This document shows, piece after piece, positions 1 through 6,239 of a stretch of 8,388 bases of DNA. Position 1 is the first letter of the stretch. Each line of letters opens with the position of its first letter. Both the position numbers and the translations under genes were made by a program. The notes below the pieces were generated by a model, which saw only the letters and a list, made by a program, of their open reading frames with translations, ran no database searches and was not told the origin of the DNA. The stretch spans positions 5,211 through 13,598 of the forward strand of contig FR899065.1 of the NCBI GenBank assembly GCA_000437255.1. The letters run 5' to 3'. This DNA comes from Ruminococcus sp. CAG:403. GTDB lineage: Bacteria; Bacillota; Clostridia; Oscillospirales; Ruminococcaceae.

Positions 1-1025
1 CCCGCCGAAAGGATCGCTGCGCCGGAGGAACCGGAGAGATTACACTTGCCGCCATTTATCAGGAATTGCAGCAGAAAACAGGACTGCCTGCTGCGCTTGG
101 TATGCAGACAGAATGGGACGTGGAGTGTGACCTCTGTTATGCCAATCCCTATCTGCTGGAGGTATTTGAACGAGTTCGGGCAGCTGGAATGCCACTGTAT
201 GTGACGTCTGATATGTATTTGCCAGAAGAACAAATTCGGCAGCTGCTGGAACGAAACGGATTCAGTGGCTTTCAAAAAATTTTGGTATCCTGTATGTACG
301 GCGGCGGAAAATACAACGGTGTTCTGTTTCGGGTTCTACAGGAAACTGCCGGAACCAGCCGCATTTTGCATGTGGGCGATCGGCTGGATAGCGATGTGCG
401 CTGCGCCCGTCAGGCGGGATTGGATGCGGTGCAGATTCCAGCAGCAGTCCAGATTGGACTTCCGTTCTGGCCGATTTTTCGAATGACATCCACAATTGGT
501 TCTGCTTACGGCGGTATGGTGAACGGCTGGCTCTACCATGGTGCCAATGCCTGTTCGCCGCAGTATGCATATGGCTTTGCTTGCGGGGGTATCCTATGGA
601 TAGGCTTTTGTGGTTGGCTGCTGGAGCAGGCGGCGGTACCTCTGCATGCAGATTTGCTTTTGGAGCAGGTGGAGCAGCTGCTGCGGGGCACTTCTTCAAT
701 GGGTGCTGTCTTTTATGATGCTGCGGAACAAACTGCGGTTCCAACTATGTTTTGGGATACACGAGCAAGTGCCTGCTATTTTTCTGAGCAGGAACAGCAG
801 CTTTTACCGTCGGCCGCATGCGCTTTGCTGTGGGATGATACGGTGCAGCAGGGAATTTTGGATGCGGCTCGCTGGTACTTGCGGCACTTTGCAAAGGATC
901 CGGCATGGATGCGCATTTCCAAGCAGGATGCGGTGGCACCGCTGCTGGCACTTTGTCAAGCATATCCAGAGTCCATTCCTGTGCCGGAACAGATGGCTTT
1001 CGACAAAAAAATGGAAAAAAAGTAG
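1..1025 (+). CDS. HAD-superfamily hydrolase, 5'-truncated by window edge
   Basis: The reading frame is open from the left edge (first full codon at 3) to TAG at 1023-1025, so the gene starts outside the window; the TTG at 66 has no ribosome binding site and is internal. Visible HAD motifs are motif II (VTSDMYL, about 201-221, with the Ser at 207), a motif III lysine in GGGKYNG (about 309), and motif IV GDRLDSD (375-395). The nucleophile motif DxD must lie upstream and cannot be checked. The piece before motif II (TLAAIYQEL, then CDLCYANPYLLEVFERVRAAGMPLY) resembles the helical cap region of COG5610-like HAD proteins, often found with glycosyltransferases. After the HAD fold comes a hydrophobic stretch (YGFACGGILWIGFCGWLLEQ) and about 130 residues I do not recognise. 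These enzymes usually act on phosphorylated small molecules; the substrate here is unknown. No terminator follows; the next promoter begins 8 nt after the stop codon. Confidence 0.8.
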   Translation, partial: RRKDRCAGGTGEITLAAIYQELQQKTGLPAALGMQTEWDVECDLCYANPYLLEVFERVRAAGMPLYVTSDMYLPEEQIRQLLERNGFSGFQKILVSCMYGGGKYNGVLFRVLQETAGTSRILHVGDRLDSDVRCARQAGLDAVQIPAAVQIGLPFWPIFRMTSTIGSAYGGMVNGWLYHGANACSPQYAYGFACGGILWIGFCGWLLEQAAVPLHADLLLEQVEQLLRGTSSMGAVFYDAAEQTAVPTMFWDTRASACYFSEQEQQLLPSAACALLWDDTVQQGILDAARWYLRHFAKDPAWMRISKQDAVAPLLALCQAYPESIPVPEQMAFDKKMEKK

Positions 1026-1033
1026 AGAATCAC

Positions 1034-1062
1034 TTGCAATGCGGCGGCAGATATGCTATAAT
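1034..1062 (+). promoter_or_regulatory. Sigma-A promoter with extended -10 for the dehydrogenase/malic enzyme operon
   Basis: The -35 box TTGCAA is at 1034-1039 and the -10 box TATAAT at 1057-1062, with a 17-nt spacer. TGC directly before the -10 box (1054-1056) makes an extended -10. Transcription would start near 1069, leaving a leader of about 120 nt before the GTG start at 1192. The -10 box matches consensus exactly. Confidence 0.75.
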
Positions 1063-1068
1063 GAGGAA

Positions 1069-1123
1069 GAATACACAAATCAGGATCAACCGGCTGTAAG
1101 ACGGGTATTCATAATTTGTATTC
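1069..1123 (+). other. Possible 5'-end stem in the operon leader
   Basis: The expected 5' end of the transcript, GAATACACAAAT (1069-1080), can pair with ATTTGTATTC (1114-1123) as a 10-bp stem with a 2-nt bulge. A second GTATTC (1105-1110) could pair with the same GAATAC (1069-1074), giving two competing folds. A small CGGA/TCCG hairpin (1131-1134 with 1142-1145) follows. I recognise no known riboswitch family and no T-tract terminator, so it may simply be a stabilising 5' stem. Confidence 0.25.
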
Positions 1124-1191
1124 AGTGTTTCGGAGGCAAAATCCGGAACAAGTTATTCGTATGTTAATATGAAGTTAGGAGGATACGTAAC

Positions 1192-2145
1192 GTGGAAAAT
1201 ATTGTCAAAAAGGGTAAGAAGGTTGCAATTCTGGGTGCAGGAAATGTAGGTGCATCTATTGCCTTTACACTGGCTTTAAAGGGTCTGTGTTCTGAAATGG
1301 TTCTGATTGACATCAATAAGGATAAGGCAAAGGGCGAAGCAATGGATATCATGCAGGGTACTGCATTCTGTCCGTCTATCGAGATCAAGAATGGTGATTA
1401 CCCGGATGCAGTGGATTCCGATTTGGTTATCATTACAGTTGGTATTGCTAGAAAGCCGGGACAGACCAGAATCGATCTTTGTAAGACCAATGCAAAGATT
1501 ATGGCTTCTGTTATGCCGGAAATCACAAAATATGCACCGAATGCAAACTACATCGTAGTCAGCAATCCGGTTGACGTACTGACCTATGAAGCCATCCAGG
1601 TTTCCGGTCTGAGCCCGAAGCAGGTTATGGGTTCTGGTACGGTATTGGATTCTGCACGTCTGCGTACTTGTCTGGCCGATCACGCTGGCGTAAACGTAAA
1701 GAACATTCATGCATTTGTATTTGGTGAACACGGCGATTCCTCTATGATTCCGTGGTCTCTGGCAACAATCGGCGGCATGTCCTTTGATGCATACTGCAAG
1801 GCAGTAGAAGACCTGGGCGATAAGGATGCTATTCAGCAGGAAGTTCGTGCAGGCGGCGCAGAGGTAATCAAGTGCAAGGGTGCTACCTACTATGCCATTG
1901 CATTGTCTGTTAGCCAGATCGCAGAAGCAATCCTGCGGGATACACAGGCTGTTTTGACGGTATCTACTTTGATGGATGGTTCTCGTTATGGCATGAAGGA
2001 CGTATGTCTGAGCCTGCCCTGCGTAGTTGGCGCAAACGGAATTGAACGGGAACTGACTCCGATTCTGACCGCAGAAGAAGAAGCTGCCGTTCAGAAGAGT
2101 GCTGCTGCTCTGCGCAGTGTCATCGATCAGATGAAAGCTGAATAA
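1192..2145 (+). CDS. mdh: LDH/MDH-family NAD-dependent dehydrogenase, probably malate dehydrogenase (may be labelled L-lactate dehydrogenase)
   Basis: This 317-residue cytosolic protein is the usual length for the LDH/MDH superfamily. Residues 11-20 form the Rossmann motif (GAGNVG at 15-20), and Asp40 at the end of strand 2 favours NAD. The catalytic set is present: Arg93, Asp153 and Arg156 in VLDSARLR, and His180 in GEHGDS. The residue that selects substrate (Gln in classical LDH, Arg in MDH) is Arg87 in GIARKPG, which points to oxaloacetate/malate. The rest looks LDH-like, for example GSGTVLDSARLR and KGATYYAIA (Thr232). The next gene is a malic enzyme, which supports a malate role. The start is GTG at 1192: AGGAGG (1177-1182) lies 9 nt upstream, and an in-frame TAA at 1165-1167 rules out an earlier start. 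The family call is firm; the substrate call is inference. Confidence 0.85.
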   Translation: MENIVKKGKKVAILGAGNVGASIAFTLALKGLCSEMVLIDINKDKAKGEAMDIMQGTAFCPSIEIKNGDYPDAVDSDLVIITVGIARKPGQTRIDLCKTNAKIMASVMPEITKYAPNANYIVVSNPVDVLTYEAIQVSGLSPKQVMGSGTVLDSARLRTCLADHAGVNVKNIHAFVFGEHGDSSMIPWSLATIGGMSFDAYCKAVEDLGDKDAIQQEVRAGGAEVIKCKGATYYAIALSVSQIAEAILRDTQAVLTVSTLMDGSRYGMKDVCLSLPCVVGANGIERELTPILTAEEEAAVQKSAAALRSVIDQMKAE

Positions 2146-2165
2146 GGAAAGGACTTATAAAAACT

Positions 2166-3344
2166 ATGGATTACGCAAAAGAATCTTTAAGATTGCATCA
2201 GGAATGGCAAGGAAAAATTGAAGTGACATTGCGTGCACCGCTGGAAACCAGCGATGACCTGTCCCTGGCGTACACACCTGGTGTTGCACAGCCGTGCCTG
2301 GAGATTCAAAAGGATATTAGCAAAAGCTATGACCTGACCAGACGAGGCAATTTGGTAGCAGTTGTAACAGATGGTACAGCTGTTTTGGGATTGGGCGATA
2401 TCGGTCCGGAAGCCGGCATGCCGGTTATGGAAGGAAAGTGCGCCCTGTTTAAGCGCTTTGGCAATGTAGACGCAATTCCGCTCTGCATTCGTTCCAAGGA
2501 TGTAGACGAGATTGTCAACACCGTTCGTCTGCTGGCAGGCAGCTTCGGCGGCGTAAACCTGGAAGATATTTCCGCACCACGTTGCTTCGAAATTGAAAAG
2601 CGTCTGAAGGAATGCTGTGACATTCCGATTTTCCACGACGATCAGCACGGAACAGCAGTTGTTTGCCTGGCTGCTATGCTGAACGCTTTGAAGCTGGTCA
2701 ACAAGAAGATTGAAGATGTAAAGGTTGTAACCAGCGGTGCTGGTGCAGCTGGTATTGCCATCATCAAGCTGTTGATTGCAATGGGTCTGGATCCGCATCA
2801 CGTTATTCTGTGTGACCGTCACGGCGCAATCTACGAAGGCCGGGATTATCTGAATCAGGAAAAGGAAGAAATGGCAAAGATTACCAACAGCGGAAAGCGC
2901 GCTGGTACTTTGGCAGAAATGCTGGTTGGCGCAGATGTCTTCATTGGCGTTTCTGCACCGGGCTGCGTAACACCGGAAATGGTAAAGAGCATGGCCCCGA
3001 ATCCGGTTCTGTTCCCGATGGCAAATCCGACACCGGAAATTATGCCGGATCTTGCACTGGAAGCTGGCGCTGCAGTTGTTGGAACGGGACGCAGTGACTT
3101 CCCGAATCAGATCAACAACGTTCTGGCATTCCCGGGTATTTTCCGTGGTGCACTGGACGTACGTGCAAGCGAGATCAATGATGCAATGAATATTGCTGCT
3201 GCAAAGGCAATTGCCGCTTTTGTAACGGATGACAAGCTGGCAGCAGATTATATCATTCCAAACGCACTGGAAGCAGGCGTAGCAGAAGCAGTTGCTGCTG
3301 CTGTTGCACAGGCTGCAAAGGATACTGGTGTAGCACGTCAGTAA
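2166..3344 (+). CDS. NAD(P)-dependent malic enzyme (oxaloacetate-decarboxylating), short bacterial type
   Basis: This enzyme converts L-malate to pyruvate and CO2 with reduction of NAD(P), in the cytosol. At 392 residues it is the short malic enzyme form, without the phosphotransacetylase-like domain of MaeB. Key residues are visible: Tyr36 in LAYTPGVA, Lys91 in MEGK, the divalent metal ligands Glu133-Asp134 (NLEDI) and Asp159 (FHDDQHGT), the nucleotide-binding loop GAGAAG (191-196), and Asn287 in MANPTPE and Asn318 near the active site. I cannot settle NAD versus NADP by eye. It starts 20 nt after the dehydrogenase stop, with AAAGGA at 2148-2153, so the two are cotranscribed and would catalyse consecutive steps from oxaloacetate to pyruvate. 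A terminator follows 11 nt after the stop codon. Confidence 0.95.
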   Translation: MDYAKESLRLHQEWQGKIEVTLRAPLETSDDLSLAYTPGVAQPCLEIQKDISKSYDLTRRGNLVAVVTDGTAVLGLGDIGPEAGMPVMEGKCALFKRFGNVDAIPLCIRSKDVDEIVNTVRLLAGSFGGVNLEDISAPRCFEIEKRLKECCDIPIFHDDQHGTAVVCLAAMLNALKLVNKKIEDVKVVTSGAGAAGIAIIKLLIAMGLDPHHVILCDRHGAIYEGRDYLNQEKEEMAKITNSGKRAGTLAEMLVGADVFIGVSAPGCVTPEMVKSMAPNPVLFPMANPTPEIMPDLALEAGAAVVGTGRSDFPNQINNVLAFPGIFRGALDVRASEINDAMNIAAAKAIAAFVTDDKLAADYIIPNALEAGVAEAVAAAVAQAAKDTGVARQ

Positions 3345-3355
3345 AAAATGTGCTG

Positions 3356-3401
3356 GAACCTGTACGGGTAGAAGTGTTTTCTATCGGTGCAGGTTCTTTT
3401 T
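3356..3401 (+). terminator. Rho-independent terminator after malic enzyme
   Basis: GAACCTG (3356-3362) pairs with CAGGTTC (3390-3396). The stem continues inward through TAC/GTG, one G-G mismatch, and GGTAGAA/TTCTATC, closing on a 5-nt loop. A run of five T (3397-3401) follows directly. It ends the dehydrogenase/malic enzyme operon. Confidence 0.9.
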
Positions 3402-3407
3402 GTAGAT

Positions 3408-3427
3408 AAAAATGTCGAAAAATGTCG
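3408..3427 (+). repeat. Perfect 10-bp tandem duplication upstream of comEA
   Basis: The unit AAAAATGTCG occurs twice in direct succession (3408-3417 and 3418-3427), between the terminator and the comEA ribosome binding site. It could be a slippage duplication or a tandem binding site; nothing here separates these. Confidence 0.6.
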
Positions 3428-3443
3428 AATCAGGAAGTGAAGC

Positions 3444-4265
3444 ATGACAGAAAAGCAAAAAGCGGTTTTAGCAAAAACGATCGGAACCATTTGCGTTTGC
3501 GGTTTTTTCCTAGTATTGAGCCGGGGACTCTGGAAGGATGCTGCTTCTGGTTCTCTCTCCAGTCGTTCAGCAGTGCGGATTCTGGAGTCTGCTTCGGAAT
3601 CAAAAACAACTGTGTCCAGTTCTGCCTTGCAAAGCGAGCCAGAACAGCCTTCTCATACTTCTGTCTCCAAACAAAAGACATCCAAGACCAAGAAAAGCAC
3701 TGCACGGCAAGCGTCAGCATCTGCATCGGGCGCAGCAGAATCGGAAGGCATAGAGGTATCCTTTCCGTTGAATTTGAATACCGCAACGGTAGAGGAACTG
3801 ACGGCATTGGATGGCGTGGGAACAGTGCTGGCGGAACGAATTGTTGCCTATCGGGAAGCATGCGGCGGATTCTCGAATCGCATGCAGCTGCTGGAGGTTT
3901 CCGGAATCGGGGAGCAGAAACTGGCTGCCATTTACGATTTTCTTTATCTGGACGAGGAGCAGCCTTTGGAGGATGAAGAGGATGAGGAAACGGCATGGGA
4001 AACGGAACAACCGGCAGATTGGGAGGATGTCCCCGCTGAATCGATGCCAGATGCAGCAGAAGAATTGGAACCGATTGACCTGAATCAGGCAACACTTGCG
4101 GACTTGATGCAGATTCCAGATATGTCAGAAGCCTTAGCCGAACAGATTCTTGCACTGCGGGAAGAGATTACAGCCTTTCAATCGGTTTATGAGTTGTTGT
4201 ATGCAGAAGGTATGACAACGGAGCGCTGGAAGGCGATTTGCCCCTACGTCACGGTAAATCCATAG
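3444..4265 (+). CDS. comEA: ComEA-like membrane-anchored DNA-binding protein with two helix-hairpin-helix domains
   Basis: The 273-residue protein has a short basic N-terminus and one membrane segment (about 11-27, AKTIGTICVCGFFLVLS). A Ser/Thr/Lys-rich linker runs to about 105. A canonical ComEA helix-hairpin-helix domain spans about 109-169 (LNLNTATVEELTALDGVGTVLAERIVAYRE, then VSGIGEQKL). An acidic linker (170-210) leads to a second, degenerate copy at about 211-271 (IDLNQATLADLMQIPDMSEALAEQILALRE), which lacks the Gly-x-Gly hairpin turns. ComEA proteins sit outside the membrane and bind double-stranded DNA during natural uptake. Most have one such domain, so the tandem form is less usual. 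No comEC or comEB lies downstream here. The start is ATG at 3444, with AGGAAG at 3432-3437. I see no promoter in the 42 nt after the preceding terminator, so it may rely on readthrough or an internal promoter. Confidence 0.8.
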   Translation: MTEKQKAVLAKTIGTICVCGFFLVLSRGLWKDAASGSLSSRSAVRILESASESKTTVSSSALQSEPEQPSHTSVSKQKTSKTKKSTARQASASASGAAESEGIEVSFPLNLNTATVEELTALDGVGTVLAERIVAYREACGGFSNRMQLLEVSGIGEQKLAAIYDFLYLDEEQPLEDEEDEETAWETEQPADWEDVPAESMPDAAEELEPIDLNQATLADLMQIPDMSEALAEQILALREEITAFQSVYELLYAEGMTTERWKAICPYVTVNP

Positions 4266-4434
4266 GAAATATTACCCGGAATGTTTGGAAATCTAGCAAA
4301 AATGACTGGAATTCTCGATTTAACCGTTTTGTAATCTTTTTACGGAGAGGCAAAAAAATATAGCAGAATCAACAAAAAACCAACCTAAATTTTATTCGCT
4401 ATCACTAAAAAAAATGAAAGAATGGTATCCCCCA
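4266..4434 (+). other. Intergenic AT-rich stretch between comEA and the importer promoter
   Basis: No gene is supported here. I find no convincing terminator for comEA; the best stem, CCGT/ACGG around 4324-4345, has only four pairs and a long loop. A-tracts at 4352-4358 and 4407-4414 sit upstream of the -35 box, and the nearer one could act as an UP element. Confidence 0.5.
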
Positions 4435-4463
4435 TTGACTTTTTGCGGGTTTTGATGTATAGT
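4435..4463 (+). promoter_or_regulatory. Sigma-A promoter of the carbohydrate importer operon
   Basis: The -35 box TTGACT (4435-4440) and -10 box TATAGT (4458-4463) are separated by 17 nt, each one base off consensus. Transcription would start near 4470, giving a leader of about 130 nt before the binding-protein ATG at 4600. An A-tract about 20 nt upstream of the -35 box may strengthen it. Confidence 0.7.
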
Positions 4464-4477
4464 AAACATATTATAGG

Positions 4478-4573
4478 AAATGTGCATAAGGATTGTTGTG
4501 CATTTTTTTCGGTTTGCGCGGAAAATCGAAACGTAATCTATAAATCCGCATATTATATTTCACAATATAATAT
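4478..4573 (+). promoter_or_regulatory. Structured leader with three consecutive predicted hairpins
   Basis: Three stems follow one another. Hairpin 1 pairs AAATGTGCA (4478-4486) with TGTGCATTT (4497-4505), nine pairs including two G-U, leading into a T-run (4503-4509). Hairpin 2 pairs TTTCGGTTT (4507-4515) with AAATCGAAA (4523-4531), nine pairs with one G-U and a GC-rich 7-nt loop. Hairpin 3 pairs ATATTATATT (4550-4559) with AATATAATAT (4564-4573), ten perfect A-T pairs on a TCAC loop, ending 11 nt before the GGAGG at 4585-4589. Hairpin 1 plus its T-run resembles a weak attenuator; the others could be RNA stems or DNA operators. AT-rich sequence makes chance stems common. Confidence 0.35.
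4525..4539 (+). promoter_or_regulatory. Candidate catabolite-responsive element (CcpA site), one mismatch
   Basis: ATCGAAACGTAATCT fits the degenerate consensus WTGNAANCGNWNNCW except for C in place of the first G. It lies roughly 55-70 nt downstream of the predicted transcription start, where a bound repressor could block elongation. Catabolite control would suit a sugar importer, but the consensus is loose and the match may be chance. Confidence 0.2.
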
Positions 4574-4599
4574 ATATATTTTAAGGAGGAAGTTTTCCA

Positions 4600-6105
4600 A
4601 TGAACAAATTAAAAAGAACTTTGGCTCTGATGGCTGCTCTGGCTATGACTGCTACTGCATTCGTAGGATGCGGCAGCGATGATTCCAGCAGCTCTTCTAG
4701 CAGCAGCTCTGAAAGCTCTGCTGAATCTTCTGAGTCCAGCGAGGCAGAATCTTCTGAAGAATCTTCTGAAGAATCTTCTGAATCCAGCGAAACCGCTTCT
4801 GGTTATCAGAACGTTGACATCCCGGCACTGGGCGAACCGGATGGTTCCCTGAAGGACGGCGGCGACAAGTTGACCGTTCTGTGCTGGACTGAAGACGACC
4901 TGAAGGACATGTATGATGTTGTTGCTGATGCAACTGGCATGGACAAGAGCATGATCACCTATAAGAACGTAGGCGCTAACGGTACTGAAGCTAACGAAAA
5001 GTATGCACAGGTATTCTCTTCTGGCGACGACGTTGACCTGTACTTCTGCGATGCAGACTGGAACATGGCTTATCAGAACAACGATGAGTATTCCGCTCCG
5101 CTGTCTGCTGTAGGTATTACAGAAGATATGTATGCAAATGCATACAGCTACACCGTATCCATGGGTACTGATAAGAACGGCGTTCTGAAGGGTGCTTCTT
5201 GGCAGGCTGCAGCTGGTGGCTACTGCTACAGAACTGACCTGGCTGAACAGTATCTGGGTATCACAGACGCTGACGCTATGCAGGCTAAGATCAGCAACTG
5301 GGATGATTTCTGGGCAACCGCTAAGGAAGTTTACGATGCATCTTCCGGCAAGACCGCTATGGCTGACTCTGTAGACGGCGTTTGGAGAGCATACTCCAAC
5401 GGTAACAGAACTTCTGCATGGGTACAGGATGGAAAGATCACTGCTGACAACGCAGCTGCTTGCCTGGGTGACTTCATCTCCATGGCTAAGACCAACTATG
5501 ATGCAGGTTACATCACTGGTGCTTCTCAGTGGACCGATGACTGGCTCCCGCAGGGTATGAGCGACGGTTCTCAGGCTGACAAGACCTTCGGCTTCTTCTT
5601 CCCGACATGGTCTCTGTCTACTGGTTCTCAGCTGGAAACTGCTGAAGGCGGCGAAGGCGGCTCTACATACGGCAAGTACAATATCGTTAACGGACCGACA
5701 AGCTGGTTCTGGGGCGGTACATGGATCTGCGTATATCCGAAGACCGATAACGCTAAGGAAGCTGGTCAGTTCATCTACTCTATGACTTGTGATGCAGATG
5801 CAATGCAGAAGTATGTAGATAAGCACTCTGACTTCGTAAACAACAAGGGCGTAATGAACGCAACTGTTGAAGCTGGTACAAACAGCAACCCGAGACTGGG
5901 TGGACAGGATCAGTTCGCTGTTCTGTTCGATACTGCTGATAAGATTGATATGAGCATTGCTACTCAGTACGATGCAACCATCAACTCTGAACTGCAGACT
6001 GCTATTAAGGATTACTGCCAGGGCACAACTTCTTCTGAAGAAGACTGCCTGAATGCATTCCTGGATTCTCTGGCTACTAAGCTGACTGACGTAACAGTTG
6101 AATAA
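4600..6105 (+). CDS. Carbohydrate ABC transporter substrate-binding lipoprotein
   Basis: This 501-residue extracellular protein would capture a sugar or oligosaccharide for the two permeases downstream. It has a basic, hydrophobic signal peptide (1-23) ending in the lipobox FVGC, so Cys24 is the lipid-modified residue. A Ser/Glu-rich linker (29-67) spaces it from the membrane. The mature domain (about 90-501) has the look of family 1 solute-binding proteins and is rich in Trp (for example W154, W201, W234, W238, W311, W315, W337, W369, W371, W375), residues that often stack on sugar rings. The sugar cannot be named. AAGGAGGA (4583-4590) gives a strong ribosome binding site. Leu and Ser codons are almost only CTG/TTG and TCT/AGC/TCC, with a single TTA at 4609, which suggests high expression. 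Eight cysteines besides Cys24 are many for an exported protein. Confidence 0.92.
   Translation: MNKLKRTLALMAALAMTATAFVGCGSDDSSSSSSSSSESSAESSESSEAESSEESSEESSESSETASGYQNVDIPALGEPDGSLKDGGDKLTVLCWTEDDLKDMYDVVADATGMDKSMITYKNVGANGTEANEKYAQVFSSGDDVDLYFCDADWNMAYQNNDEYSAPLSAVGITEDMYANAYSYTVSMGTDKNGVLKGASWQAAAGGYCYRTDLAEQYLGITDADAMQAKISNWDDFWATAKEVYDASSGKTAMADSVDGVWRAYSNGNRTSAWVQDGKITADNAAACLGDFISMAKTNYDAGYITGASQWTDDWLPQGMSDGSQADKTFGFFFPTWSLSTGSQLETAEGGEGGSTYGKYNIVNGPTSWFWGGTWICVYPKTDNAKEAGQFIYSMTCDADAMQKYVDKHSDFVNNKGVMNATVEAGTNSNPRLGGQDQFAVLFDTADKIDMSIATQYDATINSELQTAIKDYCQGTTSSEEDCLNAFLDSLATKLTDVTVE
4747..4782 (+). repeat. Three tandem 12-bp repeats in the lipoprotein linker
   Basis: GAATCTTCTGAA is repeated three times without change, encoding Glu-Ser-Ser-Glu three times (residues 50-61). 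Slippage here would lengthen or shorten the linker in steps of four residues without a frameshift. Confidence 0.85.
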
Positions 6106-6142
6106 TTTTTTCACTCTATTATGATGTGAAAGCTATATGAAT

Positions 6143-6190
6143 ATACATCCTGCATGGCATTTTGCCATGCAGGTGTGTATTTGTATTTTT
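6143..6190 (+). terminator. Strong hairpin between binding protein and first permease; likely partial terminator or mRNA-stabilising stem
   Basis: CCTGCATGGCA (6149-6159) pairs perfectly with TGCCATGCAGG (6163-6173). ATACAT (6143-6148) extends the stem with GTGTAT (6175-6180) across one bulged T. The tail (6181-6195) is T-rich but broken by G and A, so termination is probably incomplete. Such stems between binding-protein and permease genes commonly keep permease expression lower and protect the upstream mRNA 3' end. Confidence 0.75.
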
Positions 6191-6239
6191 ATTTTCTACT
6201 ATCTACTATTTTACTAAATTTTTGAGAGGGTGTGTTCCA

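Noticed and set aside
66..1025. TTG at 66 as the start of the HAD hydrolase
   Set aside because: The frame is open to the left edge with plausible family sequence, there is no ribosome binding site, and the essential DxD motif would be missing.
1069..1191. Rex (NADH-sensing) operator before the dehydrogenase
   Set aside because: A redox operon made this worth looking for, but no sequence near the promoter resembles the TTGTTAAN4TTAACAA-type palindrome.
2187..2822. Minus-strand open frame of 211 codons inside malic enzyme, and a similar one inside the dehydrogenase
   Set aside because: Both are antisense shadows of highly conserved enzymes with biased codon use, lacking ribosome binding sites and recognisable motifs.
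3422..3976. A 184-codon frame overlapping the start of comEA
   Set aside because: It is a shifted-frame shadow of comEA; the product is Ser/Arg/Cys-rich without recognisable domains, while the comEA frame has clear HhH domains.
4564..4573. TATAAT at 4566-4571 as a second promoter for the binding protein
   Set aside because: No -35-like hexamer lies 16-18 nt upstream, and transcription would start within or next to the ribosome binding site; the hexamer is part of the A-T palindrome.
4609..6114. A 501-codon open frame on the minus strand, opposite almost the whole binding-protein gene
   Set aside because: It is in codon register with the real gene. Minus-strand stops would need TTA, CTA or TCA codons, which this gene avoids; the frame ends exactly at its only TTA (4609). 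The product is low-complexity and has no ribosome binding site.
6162..6239. A 26-residue N-terminal extension of the first permease
   Set aside because: It would begin at a TTG inside the hairpin loop with no ribosome binding site. ATG 6240 has a good one and gives a normal MalF-type start.
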